From Thysanoteuthis rhombus (Eukaryota; Mollusca; Cephalopoda; Oegopsida; Thysanoteuthidae), in assembly GCA_963457665.1 (NCBI GenBank), contig OY735215.1:30194041-30258040 (forward strand): a stretch of DNA of 64,000 nt, in the 5' to 3' direction. Below, piece after piece: positions 59,146 through 64,000 of this stretch; the first letter of the stretch is position 1; each line of letters begins with the position of its first letter. Position numbers and translations under genes: made by a program. The notes beneath the pieces are model-generated. The model worked only from the letters and a program-made list of their open reading frames with translations. It had not been told where the DNA came from and searched no databases.

Positions 59146-59861
59146 CTGTTGTAGTTAGATAATCAATTGATCCCATATAATATTTGACGGCATTGTGATT
59201 GAATTCATAGAAATAAAAGATAAAAACTCCATAAAAAAAATACTTAATCTCATCAGAAAATTTCCACGTGGAAGGGAAGTAACTCTTCTCTATTTGAAAT
59301 TCAACTTATTCCCCTTATCATAGACTTCGAATTTCTCCGATAGGGCATTGGCAATATCATCAATTTTTCACTAGTCAGTCTATAATTCAATTTATGTTGC
59401 TTTTCCATCACAACTATCAGGTACTTATTCAATGACTGTTAAATAAGCAGCGTAAATCGGAAATTAAAAATAAATCTTTGGTGAGATTCGAACTTGTATT
59501 TCAATCATTATTAATGAAGACAGACCAGCAAGGAGTAAAGGTTTTTCCCAACATTCTTCACAACTTATATCATCTTGATTATAAACTTTGTAAATTTTGT
59601 AAATGTACAGTTAAAGTATGTAGTTTATACTGGTTCATTATTAGATTAGAAAGAAAAATGCATTGACGAGGATAACTGACATGGTGCACTATCAAAATAA
59701 AGAAAAAAATTCTCTTGAAATGTACAAGAGTACAACCGACTATAACTAGGCCCAAAAGCTTTCATTTCATGAAATCTAATAGCACAAATTTGTGCAGAAA
59801 AGTATTGCATAATCCCCTTACAGTGAAATTGACTCTCAATGTCTATTGCAACACTTCTCCC
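59143..59861. other. No gene seen
   Basis: AT-rich. The recurrent motif GGAAGGGAAGTAACTCTTC is at 59270-59288, and a B-box-like antisense word (GAGATTCGAACTTG) is near 59482. Confidence 0.45.
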
Positions 59862-60220
59862 TTATATTCTTATGGTCACAATTTTAGGTAGCATTGGAGG
59901 AAACTTGCTGTGTACTCTAGTGACTATTTCTTCACAGATCTTCATCCATGGTTCACTTGGCGCTATTAAGCATATACAGTGGCCCGAATACTGTGTCTCC
60001 AGTATGTGAATTACAGCTGCAACTAGGCCGATGGTATTCCCATACATCTTGCGTTTCTTAGCACTGAAATCTCTGATATCAGTGTCAATTCTATTCTGGG
60101 CATTGTCAAATCTGTATATGAAGGCTAGATTATATTGCATCAAATCATGTATGATGTATTTCTGGATTGCGTCTGGCCGTTCTGTACAGACTCTGCATAC
60201 ATTGCAATTCACATCAACTT
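59862..60220 (-). CDS. Unrecognised long open frame, possible exon or transposon remnant
   Basis: About 120 stop-free codons on the minus strand, with mixed composition: VCRVCTERPDAIQKYIIHDL, then FDNAQNRIDTDIRDFSAKKR, then NTIGLVAAVIHILETQYSG, ending FPPMLPKIVTIRI. There is no ATG near the left end of the frame. A possible acceptor AATGTATGCAG precedes VCTERP. The composition looks like protein, but I do not recognise the family. It may be part of a transposon. Confidence 0.28.
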
Positions 60221-60242
60221 TGTATATTGTTTGTTGAAGCAA

Positions 60243-61144
60243 ACTTTAGAACTGTTGCAAGCAGTCCAATGAGGGAAAAATGCTCTTCAAGCTTGGATGT
60301 AAAGCACAAACTGACTAAACAAAGCAACTGCACCACTTTTTCTAAAGAAATTGTAGAATAGAATCCTTACAAAATTTCCTGAGGAAACAAAGGTCTTGTG
60401 AATTGGAAGCAGAAAAATTACTTGCAAAATTTTTTCTCCATTTTCAAGAGGCCAGACTAAATATGTGAGACCGTTAAAGAAATAATTTTCAAAACTGACC
60501 TTTGTAGAGAGTCTATTCAACCTAATTAGGTTCCAGATGACCTTTAGGAGATAATGAAAATTTCAAACTATCTTCCTAAAAAAAAAATTTGCCAAAATTG
60601 CAACATAACCCTTCTTATTATGTACAGAGCATTTGGTTTCAGAAGTAACAATCTTAAATTATTTTCTGAAATTTTAATTGGACATCCAGGGTTGAAATCA
60701 GACACTAGACTCATATTGAAGACAGAGTTCTCCATAATGTCAACTGAGTCCAGTGTTTATGCTAGCCACAAGTTGTCCATTGTTGCTAAGGAAATAGAAG
60801 AAGTGGAGGAAAACTTGAAATCTGTTTATTTTTTGTTTGTTTTGAATTTTTTTTTTTTCAAGACAAAAAAAATCAAATATATATAAAAAAAAAAATTCAA
60901 GACAAAACGCAAAAATATAAAGATTCAAATGAGCAAATGTACATAAAAAATCCTGAAAAAAATATTCCTCCCATGTTGTAGTTACAATATAAATTGGAGG
61001 TCTCTTATTCCCCACATACTGGAATTTTCAAACCCGAAGAAAAAAAAAAAAAAAAAAAAAAAATCAGAAACGATTTCAAATTGATATTAATATGTACTCA
61101 CTATGTCCTCAACACTATAACTAGTATTGTTAAAAAAAAAAAAT

Positions 61145-61184
<40 letters not shown>

Positions 61185-61984
61185 CTTTTTCAAATCTCCC
61201 TCAATTCCAACACTAAAACCCTTATATGTTTACCAATCGAAGAATTTGTTTTTTTTCTAAAAATGCAAAAATTAAAAGTCCAATACACCATTCATAAGGG
61301 AAAATCAAACGTGGGTATATTGGTTTAATTCACTTCTATGGTTTAGGCATGCATTACGTGATATCAAGTCTTGAAAGTTACAATAAAGGTCTCTACTAGA
61401 TGACAAATTTGACAAAAATTGGTTAAACTTTACAAAGTTATTACAACATTTATGTCATCAATTTGAGCAAAAATTCAACTTACTCATACACCTGATAATG
61501 AACAAAAAATGAATAAAATTAACAACTACCAAGCTTTGGTATCAATTCATCGTAATTCCTAAACTCACTACTGTAGTACTTTGGTTAGTATACTAGCATT
61601 TGCAGCAAAGTGTTATAGAGGCTGCACACACCCTCTTCCCCTCTCTTCTATACCCCTCAGCATGCCAACTTCAGATAACTCAGCCTAACATACCATAATT
61701 ATCATTCTTGAGGCTTAAGAATGCTCAATTCCCAAACGTGTCTGATCCCAAAGGTTTTGCATGTTCTGCCCAACCACTTAATCTCCTCCAACTTCCAGAA
61801 TTCAGAGCAGCTGAGCTGATATATTTAGGCACCACAACTGGGAATCAATTAAATCATGGGAATAGATTTAGCTTGGGCAAACTGAACAAAATATTTTCTT
61901 CATGTATGAAAATATCCATTAGATTTTTTTTCATCAACTATTTCGGCATAGAATGAAAGGTAATTGAACTAAGAACCATCAGAA
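60243..61984. other. No gene seen; low-complexity patches
   Basis: Includes an A-rich run near 61040-61063 and an (AT)n array. The plus-strand frames at 60554-60886 and 61708-61956 have no family resemblance. Confidence 0.45.
61148..61182. repeat. (TA)n microsatellite
   Basis: About 35 bases of uninterrupted TA next to an A11 run. Confidence 0.97.
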
Positions 61985-62760
61985 TATACACATTTTTGCC
62001 AACTAGAAACAAGTCCATTAATTTTGGGAGTATGGAATTCTGTGGTTCTGGAACCAATGATTTCGTAGCCTAGTTTATTCAATTTCTGCAGGGTCATTTG
62101 CAAAAAAGATTGAGTAAGTTGTGGTAGATTATTCCACTTGCAGACAACTAAAAACTGATCATAATCTCCTGATGTAGTTTTGGCTTTAGGAAGTGCTCAA
62201 GTGCTCAACTTCTGTCCAGTCACCGAGTTGAACCCTGTCAATTGTTGTACAGAAACCTTTTTTTGTCACATGACTCAATGCGATGGAGAAATGGATCATC
62301 TTATTGCACAAAACAATAATAGAACAGACTTAGTAACAACAAATTTTCCGACTTCCATTCAGCTTGTGTGGTACCAATTTGTTAAGCTAATTAGCTTTTC
62401 CTTTTCTGTGCAAATGAGCAACTATTGAATAGTCAATATTTAGTTCCTCTGCAACCACTCAAATTGTTTTACATGGGTTCGCCTTGATAATGACCCTCAA
62501 TTGGATGTTGTCAATAACAGGACGTCCTAGACCCTCATCTTCAAGGTTCTAGTTCATGTTTTGAAATTTTGGGAACTGTATGTTGACAGTTTCTTGGCCA
62601 AATACTTGGTCAATATAGCAAGCAGCTCATGTGGTTTTATATTTCATCTTGAACTTATACAACAAAATTGCTCAAATTTGCTTCTTTCAATCTTTGATTT
62701 GACAGCTTCAAATAAACCAGAATTAACAAATGAAAAGAAAATGTTCAGCTTGAATAAATA
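61985..62760 (-). mobile_element. Mariner (SETMAR-type) transposase remnant
   Basis: The minus strand runs NLEDEGLGRPVIDNIQLRVI, then VVAEELNIDYSIVAHLHRKG, then NKLNKLVPHKLNGSRK (the N-terminal DNA-binding half). A catalytic-domain trace follows (SHVTKKGFCTT). It ends FHTPKINGLVSSWQKCVYSDGS, like the family C-terminus. Internal stops and a deletion of much of the catalytic domain show it is dead. Confidence 0.75.
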
Positions 62761-63224
62761 GAGCTGAATTCTGGCTTTAAAGTGAATTATTCCATGAACA
62801 TAGTTGATTAATAGTTTATTCCAAAATAAGCATCCAAGTTCAAAATGAAAAAAAAATGCAATTATTTTCGCACCAGCCTAATACTAAAGAGAAAGTTTGC
62901 TTACCACACTTGGGAAGAATTACAGGGTGCTCCATGAATTTTACCTTGTGCCAATGTTGGTTCAGTCCAACAATCATTTATTTCTTGTTCCCTCAAGAAT
63001 TTTGGCTTGTTTTCATCTCTGCAGAGATCTATTACAGTAATTGAATTTCATTTAAAGAGTGGTAAGTGAGGGTAACAAAGAGAATACACAAATGCATGTT
63101 ATATTTTTGCCAATTGAAAATAAAAAGTGATTATTGCATTTGACTAGAAAGTGTAGAGTTACTATAGTAATATTAAGGAAAAATTGTTAATCTAGAAAAA
63201 TTCTGACATTATCACTACAGAGGA
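62761..63224. other. No gene seen
   Basis: AT-rich DNA, possibly flank of the mariner copy (GGGTGCTCCATGAATTTTACC near 62935). Confidence 0.4.
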
Positions 63225-63600
63225 AGTCCAGTCTGTTTATTCTTGAAGACTCCTCGTGGAGCATAGGGCTGCAGTTCCAGTAACAAGAAGGTTTTATGGG
63301 AAAGGAGTTCCTAGCCAAATGGCCAACCCTCTTTTATCTGCACCTTGGAATCAACTATGGTGACTGCCAAGCTGAAGGTTTTTTTCTGTCATAGTAACCT
63401 TTTCTTAGATGCATTGCCTTACAGGACTGAAGGGCTGTAAGTGCCTTGCTCTTTTATCTATAGCTAGGAGGGGAGAGGTGAAAGTGGATTCATACCTTTC
63501 CCAAGAGCACTAGGTGCGAAGTGAATACAAATAGCTTCAGCTGAAACTTGATCCACTGATTCTATTTTCCTTGCCAGTAACTGTTACACCATACCGCATC
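63225..63600 (-). repeat. SINE family 4 (copy 3)
   Basis: GACTCCTCGTGGAGCATAGGG, TTGCTCTTTTATCTATAGCTAG, GTGGATTCATACCTTTCCCAAG, GAGCACTAGGTGCGAAGTGA and CAAATAGCTTCAGCTGAAAC match 29810-30180 and 39690-39925. The tRNA-like end (GTAACTGTTACACCATACCGC) is at the right. Confidence 0.65.
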
Positions 63601-64000
63601 TTAGGTCTAGCCAGATCTTTTTCTTCCATGAGCTTCAGGAACTAGAAAACCAGTTTTGTAAGACATTGATCACTAATTCATTTCTTATCGAGTGCTTCAT
63701 CAATACGAGCTCATACTGAAGTTGGATCAGTTCAAATTCAAACCTAAGTTTATTTTGGAAGATCAATTCCTATAGAAAAAAAACAAAAACAGGTTATGAC
63801 AATTAGAAGCTGGATTGTCAAAATCAGCAGTCATGGAGCAAAGACAGTGCTAGTATATCATTCTCAAGGCAACCCTGAATCTGTTTGACAGGGGGCCCTG
63901 GAACCTGAGAAGAGCACTTAATCAGCTGTGGCCGACAAAGGTAGAGAATGGCTGATCTAGAGTTCTGAACAATTCTCCAACAGTAACGTATCATACAGTC
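63601..64000. other. No gene seen
   Basis: Unremarkable flanking DNA. No frame or repeat is recognised. Confidence 0.4.

Overview
The window is animal nuclear DNA. It is AT-rich and intron-containing, with GT..AG introns of about 0.6 to 2.5 kb, few genes and many old transposons. The gene families (TBCC, an MFSD4/SLC60-type transporter, a peripherin-like tetraspanin) are metazoan. The repeats suggest a lophotrochozoan and most likely a mollusc, perhaps a cephalopod: tRNA-derived SINEs, an RTE-type LINE with a GAT tail, long (AT)n and (GTAT)n arrays, and a recurrent motif resembling AAGGGAAGTAACTC. The species assignment is inference only.

Layout. At 3.3-6.5 kb (+) lie the last exons of a peripherin/ROM-like tetraspanin whose start is not in the window; a 44-bp minisatellite and a hAT transposase remnant sit in its last intron. 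At 7-8 kb are mariner debris, then an unexplained CpG-rich block (8.78-9.12 kb). At 11.08-12.12 kb (-) is a complete single-exon gene for tubulin-specific chaperone C (TBCC), the best-supported gene here. At 14.05-14.81 kb an RTE-type LINE shows a twin-priming inversion. Two tandem minus-strand transporter genes follow: copy A (20.2-24.5 kb, 434 aa) and copy B (45.6-50.5 kb, 436 aa). Each has three exons with identical phases and an identical 286-bp middle exon. The 21 kb between them holds SINEs, MITEs, an internally deleted mariner, an RTE 3' end and a decayed Ty3/gypsy element with diverged LTRs. From 50.5 kb to the end I see only transposon remnants, repeats, a sharp snapback hairpin (56.3 kb) and one unidentified long reading frame (59.9-60.2 kb).

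The genes do not form a pathway. TBCC acts in tubulin folding, the tetraspanin organises membranes, and the two transporters are probably plasma-membrane sugar or solute carriers made by tandem duplication. I found no operon, CRISPR array, secondary-metabolism cluster or clearly new system. The most useful observations are the paired transporter genes, the twin-primed LINE, the snapback hairpin, the tRNA-like unit with inverted flanks, the CpG-rich block and the motif shared by otherwise different repeats. All spliced models were built by eye from reading frames and splice sites.
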